From Corynebacterium coyleae (GTDB taxonomy: Bacteria > Actinomycetota > Actinomycetes > Mycobacteriales > Mycobacteriaceae), in NCBI RefSeq assembly GCF_030408635.1, contig NZ_CP047198.1, positions 1,736,001-1,800,000 on the forward strand: DNA of 64,000 nt. The letters run 5' to 3'. Position numbers and translations under genes: made by a program. The notes under the pieces are model-generated. The model saw only the letters and a list, made by a program, of their open reading frames with translations, did not search any database and was not told the origin of the DNA. How positions within the stretch are numbered: the first letter of the stretch is position 1; the number at the start of each line of letters is the position of its first letter. Below, piece by piece: positions 1-9,281 of the stretch.

Positions 1-127
1 TGAACACGCCCCACATCATACGGGCCTGTCTAAGCAATTAGGTCACCCCTTGGGCAACGAACGTGTGTGGATGCAGGTACGCTTTGTGCCGTATAGCTTC
101 CAACGTTTCAATGAGGAGACTTTAAAC

Positions 128-2233
128 ATGGCGCACTCTGTTGAGATGCCCGAGCTGGGCGAGTCAGTCACCGAAGGCACGATCACTACGTGGCTGAAGG
201 AAGTCGGCGACACGGTTGAGGTCGACGAGCCGCTGCTCGAGGTCTCCACTGACAAGGTCGACACCGAGATCCCCTCCCCTGTCGCTGGTGTGATCCTGGA
301 GATCAAGGCTGAGGAGGACGACACCGTCGAGATCGGCGACGTCATCGCGATTATTGGCGACGAGGGCGAAACCCCGGCCGGCGACGACAAGTCCGACGAC
401 TCCGCCGACGCCAAGGAAGAGGCGAAGGACGAAGAGCCGGCTGAGGAGCCGAAGGAAGAAAAGAAGGCTGCTCCGAAGCAGGCTTCCGGTTCCGCTACCG
501 ACGTTGAGATGCCGGAGCTTGGCGAGTCCGTCACCGAAGGCACTATCACCACCTGGCTGAAGGAAGTCGGCGACGAGGTTGAGGTCGACGAGCCGCTGCT
601 CGAGGTCTCCACTGACAAGGTGGACACCGAAATCCCGTCCCCGGTTGCTGGCACCCTGATCGAGGTCCTGGCGCAGGAAGACGACACCGTTGAGGTCGGC
701 GATGTTATCGCCCGTATCGGTGACGCTAACGCTGCTGCTTCCTCCGACGACGCCGACGAGGCAGAGGCTGAGGCCGAAGAAGAAGCACCGGCTAAGGCTG
801 AGGAGCCGAAGGAAGAGAAGAAGGCTGCTCCGAAGAAGTCCTCTGGTGAGGGCACCAAGGTTGAGATGCCGGAGCTCGGCGAGTCCGTCACCGAAGGCAC
901 CATCACCACTTGGCTGAAGGAAGTCGGCGACACGGTCGAGGTCGACGAGCCGCTGCTCGAGGTCTCCACTGACAAGGTCGACACCGAGATCCCGTCCCCG
1001 GTTGCTGGCACCATCATCGAGATCCTCGCTGAAGAGGACGACACCGTTGAGGTGGGCGACGTGATCGTGATCATCGGCGACGCTGACGCCGCTGCTGCTT
1101 CCGACGACTCCGCCGACGAGGCCGAGGACGAGGTCGAAGAGGCTGAAGAAAAGGCCGAGGAGAAGGCTGAAGAGAAGAAGCCGGAGCCGAAGGAAGAGCC
1201 GAAGCAGGAGGCTCCGAAGGCTGCTTCCACCGAGTCCAAGAACGCTTCCGCGAAGGTGAACAACGACGACAACGTCCCGTACGTCACCCCGCTGGTGCGC
1301 AAGCTGGCTGAGAAGCACGGCGTTGATCTGAACACGGTTGAGGGCACCGGTGTTGGTGGCCGCATCCGTAAGCAGGATGTTCTGGCTGCTGCCGAGGGCG
1401 GCAAGGCTGAGGGTGCATCTGCTTCCTCGTCTGCGACGAAGGAGCAGACGGAGCAGCCGAAGGGCGAGCGCGCGAACTGGTCCACCAAGTCTGTGGATCC
1501 GGCGAAGGCAGAGCTCATCGGCACCACTCAGCGCGTGAACCGCATCCGCGAGATCACGGCTGCGAAGATGGTCGAGTCGCTGCAGACGACTGCCCAGCTG
1601 ACCCACGTGCAGGAAGTCGACGTCACCCGTGTGGCGGAGCTGCGCAAGAAGGTGAAGCCGGCGTTCGTCGAGAAGCATGGCGCAAACATCACGTACCTGG
1701 CCTTCTTCATCAAGGCCACGGCAGAGGCGCTTGTGTCCCACCCGAACGTGAACGCTTCCTACGACGCGGATGCGAAGGAGATCACCTACCACGAGGATGT
1801 CAACATCGGTATCGCTGTTGATACCCCGATGGGTCTGCTGGTGCCGGTGATCAAGCAGGCGCAGAAGAAGAACCTTGCGGAGATTGCGAAGGCGATCACC
1901 GACCTGGCCGAGCGCGCACGCAACAAGAAGCTGCGTCCGGACGACCTGTCTGGCGCAACCTTCACGGTGACCAACATTGGTTCCGAGGGTGCGCTGCTGG
2001 ATACTCCGGTGCTGACCCCGCCGCAGGCTGGCATTCTGGGTACGGCTGCGATTGAGAAGCGCCCGGTCATCGTGACCGAGGATGGCATTGACTCCATCGC
2101 GATCCGTCAGATGTGCTACCTGCCGTTCACCTACGATCACCAGCTGATCGACGGTGCGGACGCTGGTCGTTTCGTCACGACCATCAAGGACCGCATCGAG
2201 GAGGGTGACTTCGAGGCTGACCTCGATATCTAA
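128..2233 (+). CDS. sucB: Dihydrolipoamide acyltransferase (E2) with three lipoyl domains
   Basis: This is the E2 core of the pyruvate/2-oxoglutarate dehydrogenase complex; it passes acyl groups from lipoyl-lysine to CoA. The 701-aa product has three almost identical N-terminal lipoyl domains (about residues 3-80, 130-205 and 248-325), each with the lipoylated Lys in STDKVDTEIPSP. They are joined by Ala/Glu/Lys-rich linkers. An E1/E3-binding domain (YVTPLVRKLAEKHG, about 405-440) follows, then the catalytic domain with the active-site motif DHQLIDGADAG near the C-terminus. The ATG at 128 follows a GAGGAG ribosome site; the open frame continues upstream to 50 but those residues precede the conserved MAHSVEMPELGESV start. 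Corynebacterial E2 serves both PDH and ODH (family knowledge), and aceE lies later in this window. A terminator follows directly. Confidence 0.96.
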   Translation: MAHSVEMPELGESVTEGTITTWLKEVGDTVEVDEPLLEVSTDKVDTEIPSPVAGVILEIKAEEDDTVEIGDVIAIIGDEGETPAGDDKSDDSADAKEEAKDEEPAEEPKEEKKAAPKQASGSATDVEMPELGESVTEGTITTWLKEVGDEVEVDEPLLEVSTDKVDTEIPSPVAGTLIEVLAQEDDTVEVGDVIARIGDANAAASSDDADEAEAEAEEEAPAKAEEPKEEKKAAPKKSSGEGTKVEMPELGESVTEGTITTWLKEVGDTVEVDEPLLEVSTDKVDTEIPSPVAGTIIEILAEEDDTVEVGDVIVIIGDADAAAASDDSADEAEDEVEEAEEKAEEKAEEKKPEPKEEPKQEAPKAASTESKNASAKVNNDDNVPYVTPLVRKLAEKHGVDLNTVEGTGVGGRIRKQDVLAAAEGGKAEGASASSSATKEQTEQPKGERANWSTKSVDPAKAELIGTTQRVNRIREITAAKMVESLQTTAQLTHVQEVDVTRVAELRKKVKPAFVEKHGANITYLAFFIKATAEALVSHPNVNASYDADAKEITYHEDVNIGIAVDTPMGLLVPVIKQAQKKNLAEIAKAITDLAERARNKKLRPDDLSGATFTVTNIGSEGALLDTPVLTPPQAGILGTAAIEKRPVIVTEDGIDSIAIRQMCYLPFTYDHQLIDGADAGRFVTTIKDRIEEGDFEADLDI

Positions 2234-2249
2234 CCTCTAGCAGGCGAAA

Positions 2250-2288
2250 GCCCGGCACTGATTTATGTCAGTGCCGGGCCTTCTTTTT
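2250..2288 (+). terminator. Intrinsic terminator after sucB
   Basis: A perfect 12-bp stem (GCCCGGCACTGA paired with TCAGTGCCGGGC) with a 6-nt loop is followed by a T-rich run CTTCTTTTTAT. It separates sucB from the dihydroxyacetone kinase gene. Confidence 0.9.
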
Positions 2289-2306
2289 ATGTTTACACTG
2301 GCGCGC

Positions 2307-4007
2307 ATGACAGGCACATTCAAATCTTTCCGCAACAACACTGAACATTTCATGCGCGAGGCACTCGGCGGCCTTGTGGCCGCGCATCCTTTTGCGGAGT
2401 GGCACAACGAGGGGTTCGTGGGGCTTTTGCGTGACGACGACTCCCCCGCCCGCGTCGCCGTCATCTCCGGCGGCGGGTCGGGCCACGAGCCGATGCACGC
2501 CGGGTTCGTCGGCGAGGGGATGCTGGACGCGGCTTGCCCGGGGCTGCTGTTTACGTCCCCGAACGCGGTGCAGATTGGCGCGGCAACGGAGTGGGCAGAT
2601 CGTGGCCGTGGTGTTGTGCATGTGGTGAAGAACTACACGGGCGACGTCATGAACTTCACCGTGGCGGGCAACCACGCCGATGCGGAGGTGAAGCAGGTGT
2701 TGGTGGCTGACGATGTGGCCACTGAGATCGATAACGATGACTCGCCGGGGAGGCGGGGTACGGGGGCGACGGTGATCGTCGAGAAGATTGCGGGCGCTGC
2801 AGCGGCTCGTGGCGACGACCTCGACGCAGTTGCGAAGGTTGCGCAGCGGGCGGCGGATCAGTCGCGAAGCATGGCGGTGGCGCTGCAGCCTGGCCACTCC
2901 CCGACCAGCGACCGTGCAACGTTTGATCTGGAGGAGGGCCAGATTGAGGTCGGTGTTGGTATTCACGGTGAGCCGGGTGTGGAGCGTCGTGATCAGGCAG
3001 ATTCGAAGCCGTCGGCGCAGGCGCTGGTTGAGGAGTTACTCGATGCGGTGCTGGCTTCGCTCAAGGACAGTGGTGTTGCGGTGGGTGATGCCATGCTCTT
3101 TGTCAACGGCCTGGGTGGCACAAGCGAGCTGGAGCTCGATCTGGTCTTCGGCGAGGCGCTCAAACAGCTGTCGGATCGTGGCGTGACGGTGCGTCGCGGA
3201 ATGCGTGGCTCGCTAGTGACGTCGTTGAACATGGCTGGTATTTCGCTTACAGTCACGGCGCTTGACGACGAGCTCATCAGCCTGCTCGACGCGGAAACCC
3301 AGGCACCAGCCTGGCCTGATTTGGTCCGTGACCCGCAGTATTCCGACGCCACGATGACGGACGACGAACAGCAGCCAGACAGTGGCGAGGCAAACGTGTG
3401 GCTTTCGGCCTTTGTGGATCGCCTCGCAGCTGCCTACGACGACCTGACGGCGCTAGACCGCGAGGCCGGCGATGGCGACTTTGGCCAGAACATGGAGGCG
3501 GCCTTCGGTGATATGACTACCCCGATTCGGGGCAATGATTCCGAGGTGCTGAACTTCTTCGCCCATCGGATGTTGGTTCGCGCGGGTGGTACGTCGGGGG
3601 CGGTGCTGGGCACGTTCTTCCGCGAGATGGCTGACGTGTTTGAGCGCGCCAATGTGGATTCGCGGGAAGCGGACGGCGCTGCGTTTGGCAAGGCGCTGGC
3701 TGAGGGCCTGCAAAACGGCGTGACTGCCATTACTGAGCTCGGTGGCGCGAAGGAGGGCGACAACACGCTTATCGACGCGCTCGTGCCCGCCGCAAAGGCC
3801 ACCGAATCGCTCGATGGCGCTGCCACTGTGGAGGACGTTCTTGAGCACGTATTTGCAGCTGCCGTCGAGGGCGCAAAGTCCACCCGCGGTATGCAGGCGA
3901 AGAAGGGCCGGGCCTCCTACCTGGGAGAAAGCGCAAAGGACGTGCCGGATCCCGGCGCGATTGCGGTGACGTGGTTGTTTGGTGCAGCGGACGTGAGGGA
4001 GTTCTAA
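2307..4007 (+). CDS. dhaK: Dihydroxyacetone kinase, DhaK-DhaL fusion (ATP-type)
   Basis: It phosphorylates dihydroxyacetone or a related triose with ATP. The 566-aa protein has an N-terminal DhaK domain with the substrate loop ISGGGSGHEP and the His that binds the carbonyl covalently in GVGIHGEPG. The C-terminal DhaL nucleotide-binding domain has the Mg-binding acidic motif DREAGDGDFGQNM and GGTSGAVLG. One-chain K+L proteins are ATP-dependent kinases, unlike the three-part PTS-linked enzymes (family knowledge). I chose the ATG at 2307 (MTGTFKSFRNN) because the longer frame runs back into the terminator. Only about 100 bp separates it from gcvP. No dha regulator or glycerol dehydrogenase is adjacent, so the metabolic source of its substrate is unclear. 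Confidence 0.9.
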   Translation: MTGTFKSFRNNTEHFMREALGGLVAAHPFAEWHNEGFVGLLRDDDSPARVAVISGGGSGHEPMHAGFVGEGMLDAACPGLLFTSPNAVQIGAATEWADRGRGVVHVVKNYTGDVMNFTVAGNHADAEVKQVLVADDVATEIDNDDSPGRRGTGATVIVEKIAGAAAARGDDLDAVAKVAQRAADQSRSMAVALQPGHSPTSDRATFDLEEGQIEVGVGIHGEPGVERRDQADSKPSAQALVEELLDAVLASLKDSGVAVGDAMLFVNGLGGTSELELDLVFGEALKQLSDRGVTVRRGMRGSLVTSLNMAGISLTVTALDDELISLLDAETQAPAWPDLVRDPQYSDATMTDDEQQPDSGEANVWLSAFVDRLAAAYDDLTALDREAGDGDFGQNMEAAFGDMTTPIRGNDSEVLNFFAHRMLVRAGGTSGAVLGTFFREMADVFERANVDSREADGAAFGKALAEGLQNGVTAITELGGAKEGDNTLIDALVPAAKATESLDGAATVEDVLEHVFAAAVEGAKSTRGMQAKKGRASYLGESAKDVPDPGAIAVTWLFGAADVREF

Positions 4008-4062
4008 AACCCTGGTAGACCGCTTTGTCTTATTGGTGGGTGTCACGGACGTGTTTGCCCGC

Positions 4063-4068
4063 TATGCT
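4063..4068 (+). promoter_or_regulatory. Candidate -10 box of the gcvPTH operon
   Basis: TATGCT is followed by GGGCGTGCTCGTACGCCC, which can fold into a 6-bp hairpin at the 5' end of the mRNA. The predicted start of transcription (about 4074-4076) leaves a roughly 30-nt leader before the TTG start of gcvP. Confidence 0.45.
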
Positions 4069-4106
4069 TGGGCGTGCTCGTACGCCCCGAGATAAGGAGC
4101 CTTCAG

Positions 4107-6959
4107 TTGGATTACATTTCCCGTCATATTGGCCCAAACCAGGATGAACAGCAGCAATTGCTGGACGCGCTGGGTTACGAAAGTATCGATGCGCTGATTG
4201 CTGCAGCGGTGCCAGGCGGGATCCTGGCTGAGCAGCCGCTTGATCTGCCGGATGCGCTTACGGAATACGAGGCTCAGGCTCGACTGCGTGAGTTGGCTGG
4301 CAAGAACAAGGTCTTGCGCGCGTTCTATGGCCAGGGCTTTAACTCGACTCTCACGCCACCGGTGATTCGTCGTGGTGTGGTGGAGGATGCTGGCTGGTAC
4401 ACCGCGTATACCCCGTATCAGCCGGAGATTTCTCAGGGGCGCCTGGAGGCGCTGCTGAATTTCCAGACCATGGTGCAGGATCTGACTGGTTTGGATATTG
4501 CGAACGCTTCGCTTCTCGACGAAGCCTCAGCCGCCGCGGAAGCAGTTGGCCTGATGGCTCGTGTGGTGAAGAAGGGTCGCCGTGTGCTGTTGGATGCTCG
4601 TTTGCATCCGCAGGTGATCAACGTGGCTGCAGAGCGCGCCCGTGCGATTGATCTTGAGGTTGAGGTTGTTGACCTCACCGAGGGTGTTGTCGGCGAGGAC
4701 CTGGTGGGCGCGGTGTTTGCCTACCCGGGTACCGAGGGCGACGTTGCGGATCCGCGTCCGGTGATCGAGGCGATCCACGAGCGTGGCGGCCTGGTTGCGG
4801 TTGACGCGGACATTCTTGCGCTGACGCTGTTGGAGTCCCCTGGTGAGTTCGGTGCGGATATCGCAATCGGCACCACCCAGCGCTTGGGTGTGCCGCTGTT
4901 CTACGGTGGCCCGCACGCCGCCTACATGGCTGTGCGTGAGAAGTTGCAGCGTCAGATGCCAGGCCGCCTCGTTGGCGTGTCCAAGGATGCGGAGGGCTAC
5001 CCCGCATACCGCCTGGCGTTGCAGACGCGTGAGCAGCACATTCGTCGTGAGCGTGCGACGTCCAACATCTGTACCGCTCAGGCACTGCTTGCGGTCACCG
5101 CGTCGATGTACGCGGTCTACCACGGCCCGGACGGGCTGACGGAGATCGCCGGCACGATCCACCAGCGCGCGACGGATTTTGCTGCCGCTCTTGAGAAGGC
5201 TGGCGTGAAGGTCAAGCACGCCGAGTTCTTCGACACTGTTGCGGTGGAAGTTGAGGGGGCGCGTGGTGTCGTCGATAAGTTTGCGCAGGCGGGCTACCTC
5301 GTTCGTGCGATTGACGACAACACGGTCGGCGTGTCCTTCGGCGAGGACACCACGGACGCGGACATTGCGGCGCTGCTGGCCGGCTTCGGCGCTGAGGCTG
5401 CGACCGGCGAGTCTCGTATCCCGGCGGCACTCGCACGTAAGACCGAGTTCCTCACGCACGAGACGTTCAACCGCATCCACTCTGAGACCCAGATGATGCG
5501 CTACATCCGCGAACTCGGCGACAAGGACCTGGCGCTGGACCGCACGATGATCCCGCTGGGTTCCTGCACAATGAAGCTCAACCCGACCGCGGGCCTTGAG
5601 GCGATTACGTGGCCGGACTTTGCCAACGTGCACCCCTTCACCCCGGACGAGTACACCGAGGGATGGCGCGAACTTATCGACGAAATCCGCTCCTGGCTGG
5701 TCGAAATCACCGGCTACGCCGAGGTGTCCGTCCAGCCGAACTCCGGTGCGAACGGCGAGTTGGCCGGTCTGTTGGCGATCCGTCGCTACCACGTGGCCAA
5801 CGGCGATACCGAGCGCGATATCTGCCTGATTCCGGCGTCGGCGCACGGTACGAATGCGGCGTCGGCGACGCTGGCGAACCTGCGGGTGGTCGTCGTCAAG
5901 ACTGCTGCCGATGGTTCCATCGACATCAACGACTTGGACGAGAAGCTGGCCAAGCACGAAGGCCACGTCGCAGCCATCATGCTCACCTACCCCTCCACGC
6001 ACGGCGTGTACGAGGAAGACGTGCGCGTGGTCTGTGACAAGGTGCATGCGGCTGGCGGCCAGGTCTACATCGACGGCGCGAACATGAACGCCCTGACCGG
6101 CATCGCCCGCCCTGGCGACTTCGGCGGCGACGTGTCTCACCTGAACCTGCACAAGACGTTCACCATCCCGCACGGTGGCGGTGGCCCGGGCGTTGGCCCG
6201 ATCGGTGTGGCCGAGCACCTCATCCCGTTCTTGCCGTCCAACCCGAACGTGCCGCTGGAGCAGGCCGCTGCGGAGATCGACGGCTCGGCTGGCGTGCCGG
6301 TGGCCTCCACCCTGTTTGGCTCGGCTGGTGTGCTGCCGATTTCCTGGGCGTACATCGCCATGTCCGGTGCGGAAGGACTGCGCAGTGCCACGGCGCACGC
6401 GGTGCTGAACGCGAACTACATTGCGAAGGAACTCAACGACTCCTTCCCGGTCCTCTACACCGGCAACAACGGTCTTGTCGGCCACGAGTGCATCCTGGAC
6501 CTGCGCGAACTCACCGATCAGTCCGGTGTGACCGCCGCCGATGTGGCCAAGCGTCTGGTGGACTACGGCTTCCACGCCCCCACCCTGGCATTCCCGGTTG
6601 CGGGCACGCTCATGGTGGAGCCGACCGAGTCCGAGGACCTGGCTGAGATCGACCGCTTCATCGAGGCAATGCGCTCCATCCGTGCGGAGATCCAGGAGAT
6701 CATTGACGGCAAGATCGAGTACGAAAACTCCGTGGTCCACAACGCGCCGTACACCGCGCACAGCGTGGCCCGTGACGAGTGGCCGTACGAGTTCACCCGT
6801 GAGCAGGCCGCCTACCCGGTGGATCGTCTCGTCCACCAGAAGTACTTCCCGCCAGTGCGTCGTGTTGACGAAGCATTCGGCGACCGCAACCTCCAGTGCG
6901 CATGCCCGCCGCCGGAGGCCTTCGACATCACTGACGACACTAACGGCACCGACAACTAG
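4107..6959 (+). CDS. gcvP: Glycine dehydrogenase (decarboxylating), P protein
   Basis: This is the PLP enzyme of the glycine cleavage system. It decarboxylates glycine and moves the aminomethyl group to the lipoyl arm of GcvH. The 950-aa protein is the full-length homodimeric type: DYISRHIGP at the N-terminus, the PLP lysine in LNLHKTFTIPHGGGGPG, and the glycine-rich loop after it. The start is taken as TTG at 4107 because AAGGAG sits 7 nt upstream and the family begins at this residue. An in-frame GTG at 4074 would fit a leaderless start from the TATGCT box and adds 11 residues. gcvT follows after 17 bp with its own AAGGAG. Confidence 0.95.
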   Translation: MDYISRHIGPNQDEQQQLLDALGYESIDALIAAAVPGGILAEQPLDLPDALTEYEAQARLRELAGKNKVLRAFYGQGFNSTLTPPVIRRGVVEDAGWYTAYTPYQPEISQGRLEALLNFQTMVQDLTGLDIANASLLDEASAAAEAVGLMARVVKKGRRVLLDARLHPQVINVAAERARAIDLEVEVVDLTEGVVGEDLVGAVFAYPGTEGDVADPRPVIEAIHERGGLVAVDADILALTLLESPGEFGADIAIGTTQRLGVPLFYGGPHAAYMAVREKLQRQMPGRLVGVSKDAEGYPAYRLALQTREQHIRRERATSNICTAQALLAVTASMYAVYHGPDGLTEIAGTIHQRATDFAAALEKAGVKVKHAEFFDTVAVEVEGARGVVDKFAQAGYLVRAIDDNTVGVSFGEDTTDADIAALLAGFGAEAATGESRIPAALARKTEFLTHETFNRIHSETQMMRYIRELGDKDLALDRTMIPLGSCTMKLNPTAGLEAITWPDFANVHPFTPDEYTEGWRELIDEIRSWLVEITGYAEVSVQPNSGANGELAGLLAIRRYHVANGDTERDICLIPASAHGTNAASATLANLRVVVVKTAADGSIDINDLDEKLAKHEGHVAAIMLTYPSTHGVYEEDVRVVCDKVHAAGGQVYIDGANMNALTGIARPGDFGGDVSHLNLHKTFTIPHGGGGPGVGPIGVAEHLIPFLPSNPNVPLEQAAAEIDGSAGVPVASTLFGSAGVLPISWAYIAMSGAEGLRSATAHAVLNANYIAKELNDSFPVLYTGNNGLVGHECILDLRELTDQSGVTAADVAKRLVDYGFHAPTLAFPVAGTLMVEPTESEDLAEIDRFIEAMRSIRAEIQEIIDGKIEYENSVVHNAPYTAHSVARDEWPYEFTREQAAYPVDRLVHQKYFPPVRRVDEAFGDRNLQCACPPPEAFDITDDTNGTDN

Positions 6960-6976
6960 GAGTAAGGAGAACACCC

Positions 6977-8068
6977 ATGCCACAGACTCCCCTGTTTGCT
7001 AAGCACGAGGCGCTCAACGCCTCCTTCACCGACTTCGGTGGCTGGACCATGCCGCTGAAGTACGCCTCCGAGTTGGAAGAGCACCGCGCGGTGCGCAACG
7101 ACGTTGGCATTTTCGACCTGTCCCACATGGGCGAAATCGACGTCAAGGGCCAGGACGCTGCAGCGTTTTTGGACTACGCGTTGATCTCCAACATGTCCAT
7201 CCTGAAGGTGGGCAAGGCGAAGTATTCGATGATTGTCGATGAAAACGGCGGCATCCTCGACGACTTGATCACATACCGCTTCGACGACGACCACTTCATG
7301 GTTGTGCCCAATGCTGGCAACACCGCAGCCGTATGGGCGGCGTTCGAGGCACGCAAGGGCGACTTCGACGTCGAGCTGCGCAACGACTCCGAAGCCACCG
7401 GCCTGGTTGCCGTACAGGGACCACGCTCCCTCGAGGTGCTCACCCCACTTTTGGACGGCGACGCCAGCGCACTCGAGTACTACTCCGGCGCCTGGATGAC
7501 CCTCTCTTCCGTCGACGATGCGAAGCGAGTCGACGTGTTTGTCGCTCGCACCGGTTACACCGGTGAAGACGGCTTCGAACTGTTCTGCGCGGCCGAAGAC
7601 ACCGTTGCTGTGTGGGACGCCGTCATCGACGCTGGCACCCCGTGTGGTTTGGCTGCACGTGACTCGCTGCGCCTCGAGGCATCCATGCCGTTGTACGGCA
7701 ACGAACTGACCGTTGACATCACCCCGGTGGAGGCCGGGATGGGCCGGGCGTTTGCAAAGAAGGAGGCGGACTTCGTCGGTAAGCAGGCGCTCACTGGTCG
7801 CGAGCCGAGCGTTGTTATCGCTGGTCTGACGTCTGAGCAGCGCCGTGCCGCACGCCAGGGATCCGACGTGTACCTGGCGGGTACTGAGGACAAGATCGGC
7901 GTGGTCACCTCTGGCCAGCCTTCGCCGACGCTGGGCTACCCGGTCGCACTCGCACATGTGGATCCGGCACACACGGAAGTGGGCACCGAAGTGGAAATTG
8001 ATATCCGCGGACGCCGCTACCCGTTTACTATTGCAGCAACCCCGTTTTACACCCGAGAGGACGCATAA
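6977..8068 (+). CDS. gcvT: Aminomethyltransferase, T protein of glycine cleavage
   Basis: It transfers the methylene carbon from aminomethyl-lipoyl-GcvH to tetrahydrofolate and releases ammonia. The 363-aa product has the family length and opening (TPLFAKHEALNASFTDFGGWTMPLKY), the FDLSHMGEI motif, and the ARDSLRLEASMPLYG region before the C-terminal barrel. The ATG at 6977 has AAGGAG 7 nt upstream. It lies between gcvP and gcvH with 2 bp before gcvH, so the three genes form one operon. Confidence 0.96.
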   Translation: MPQTPLFAKHEALNASFTDFGGWTMPLKYASELEEHRAVRNDVGIFDLSHMGEIDVKGQDAAAFLDYALISNMSILKVGKAKYSMIVDENGGILDDLITYRFDDDHFMVVPNAGNTAAVWAAFEARKGDFDVELRNDSEATGLVAVQGPRSLEVLTPLLDGDASALEYYSGAWMTLSSVDDAKRVDVFVARTGYTGEDGFELFCAAEDTVAVWDAVIDAGTPCGLAARDSLRLEASMPLYGNELTVDITPVEAGMGRAFAKKEADFVGKQALTGREPSVVIAGLTSEQRRAARQGSDVYLAGTEDKIGVVTSGQPSPTLGYPVALAHVDPAHTEVGTEVEIDIRGRRYPFTIAATPFYTREDA

Positions 8069-8070
8069 TC

Positions 8071-8457
8071 ATGGCTCTGAAGCAGGATTTCTACTACTCC
8101 GAGGACCACGAGTGGATCAACGCCACCCCGGACACCGCCGTTGGCCAGACCGTACGCGTGGGCATCACCCACGTCGCTGCTGACCGCCTCGGTGAGGTTG
8201 TGTTCGCGGAACTGCCGCAGGTCGGCGACACCGTCACCGCAGGCGAAACCTGCGGTGAGATCGAATCCACCAAGTCGGTCTCTGATCTGTACTCCCCGGT
8301 CACCGGCACGGTCACCGCTGTCAACGAGGACATCGACGGCGCGTATGAGGCCATCAACAACGACCCGTACGGCGAAGGCTGGCTCTACGAGGTTGAGGTC
8401 GAAGAGGTCGGCCCGCTCATGACCGCCGACGAGTACGGCGCCGCTAACGGCGTGTAG
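8071..8457 (+). CDS. gcvH: Glycine cleavage H protein, lipoyl carrier
   Basis: This 128-aa shuttle carries the aminomethyl intermediate on a lipoylated lysine, here Lys68 in EIESTKSVSDLYSPVTG. It opens with the typical YYSEDHEWI and ends with the GEGWLYEVEV segment. It is translated 2 bp after gcvT. Its cofactor is made and attached by the LipB and LipA enzymes encoded directly downstream. Confidence 0.96.
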   Translation: MALKQDFYYSEDHEWINATPDTAVGQTVRVGITHVAADRLGEVVFAELPQVGDTVTAGETCGEIESTKSVSDLYSPVTGTVTAVNEDIDGAYEAINNDPYGEGWLYEVEVEEVGPLMTADEYGAANGV

Positions 8458-8477
8458 TACACATCTCTGCCGGGGAC

Positions 8478-8483
8478 TAGGGT
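8478..8483 (+). promoter_or_regulatory. -10 box for a leaderless lipB mRNA
   Basis: TAGGGT ends exactly 7 nt before the lipB ATG, so transcription should start on the A of the start codon. No ribosome site is present. Confidence 0.6.
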
Positions 8484-8490
8484 TGGGCGC

Positions 8491-9276
8491 ATGACTGCGC
8501 CACGTGACCCGTTTTTCCCCGCAGAGAAGTCCATCCGAGCCTCAGACTCGCCCATTGACGTACGCGAGCTGGGGCTCGTGGACTATCAGCAGGCCTGGGA
8601 TCTTCAGGCCGAGATTGCCGCGCAGCGCGCCAAGGATGAGGTGGGCGACACCATCCTGGTGTTGGAGCACCCCTCCACGTTCACTGCCGGCAAGCGCACC
8701 CAGCCGGAGGATATGCCGGATGCTTCCTACCCCGTCCCGGTTGTGACGGTGGACCGTGGCGGTCGCATCACCTGGCACGGCGAAGGCCAACTCGTGGTGT
8801 ACCCGATTATTAAGTTGGCCGAGCCGGTAGACGTCGTCGATTATGTGCGCCGCCTCGAAGAAGCCCTCATTCAAACCGTGCGGGCAGCCGGGGTGACCAC
8901 CGCAGGGCGTATCGACGGCCGCTCGGGCGTCTGGGTACCCGCTGAAACCAAGGCGGCCTCCCCTGAGGCCTCGACACGTGAGCGCAAGATCGCAGCACTT
9001 GGCATCCGTATCACCCGTGGCGTGACCATGCACGGGCTGAGCCTGAACTGCGACAACACCCTCGAACACTACGAACACATCGTCGCCTGCGGTATCGACG
9101 ACGCCGACGTGACCACCATGTCGCTCGAACTCGGACGCGACATCTCGCCTGCCGATATGGCTGGCCCTGTCGTGCACGAACTCAAGCGAGCTTTGGCTGG
9201 TGAACTGGTGGTTGCGGACCATACGTTTGCCACTCGGCCGGACCCGTCGAAGGGTTTGACAAAACATGTACGGTAG
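8491..9276 (+). CDS. lipB: Octanoyl-ACP:protein N-octanoyltransferase
   Basis: LipB moves the octanoyl chain from acyl-ACP to the lipoyl lysine of E2 and H proteins, the first step of endogenous lipoylation. The 261-aa sequence shows [29 protein letters not shown], the lysine motif [19 protein letters not shown] and the nucleophilic Cys in HIVACGI. The ATG is preceded by a -10 box and no ribosome site. lipA starts 5 bp after the stop, and both sit next to gcvH, one of the targets. Confidence 0.95.
   Translation: MTAPRDPFFPAEKSIRASDSPIDVRELGLVDYQQAWDLQAEIAAQRAKDEVGDTILVLEHPSTFTAGKRTQPEDMPDASYPVPVVTVDRGGRITWHGEGQLVVYPIIKLAEPVDVVDYVRRLEEALIQTVRAAGVTTAGRIDGRSGVWVPAETKAASPEASTRERKIAALGIRITRGVTMHGLSLNCDNTLEHYEHIVACGIDDADVTTMSLELGRDISPADMAGPVVHELKRALAGELVVADHTFATRPDPSKGLTKHVR
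9269..9274 (+). promoter_or_regulatory. -10 box for a separate leaderless lipA mRNA
   Basis: TACGGT lies inside the end of lipB and ends 7 nt before the lipA GTG. The intervening AGGGGG could also act as a weak ribosome site on the lipB transcript. A TTGACA at 9256 is too close to serve as its -35. Confidence 0.45.
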
Positions 9277-9281
9277 GGGGC

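Noticed and set aside
138-1100. Spaced repeats in sucB as a possible CRISPR or tandem array
   Set aside because: The repeats are coding lipoyl domains of over 200 bp, not short repeats with unique spacers. No CRISPR array was seen anywhere in the window.
43-2140. Long minus-strand open frames opposite sucB
   Set aside because: They are shadows of the GC-rich, repeat-containing sucB gene; the translations are Ser- or Leu/Arg-rich and low complexity.
4008-4106. Glycine riboswitch ahead of gcvP
   Set aside because: The gap is under 100 nt and lacks the tandem glycine-aptamer core; only a small hairpin is present.
4527-6983. An 818-codon minus-strand frame opposite gcvP
   Set aside because: It mirrors gcvP codon bias, has no recognisable domain and overlaps a certain gene over its full length.
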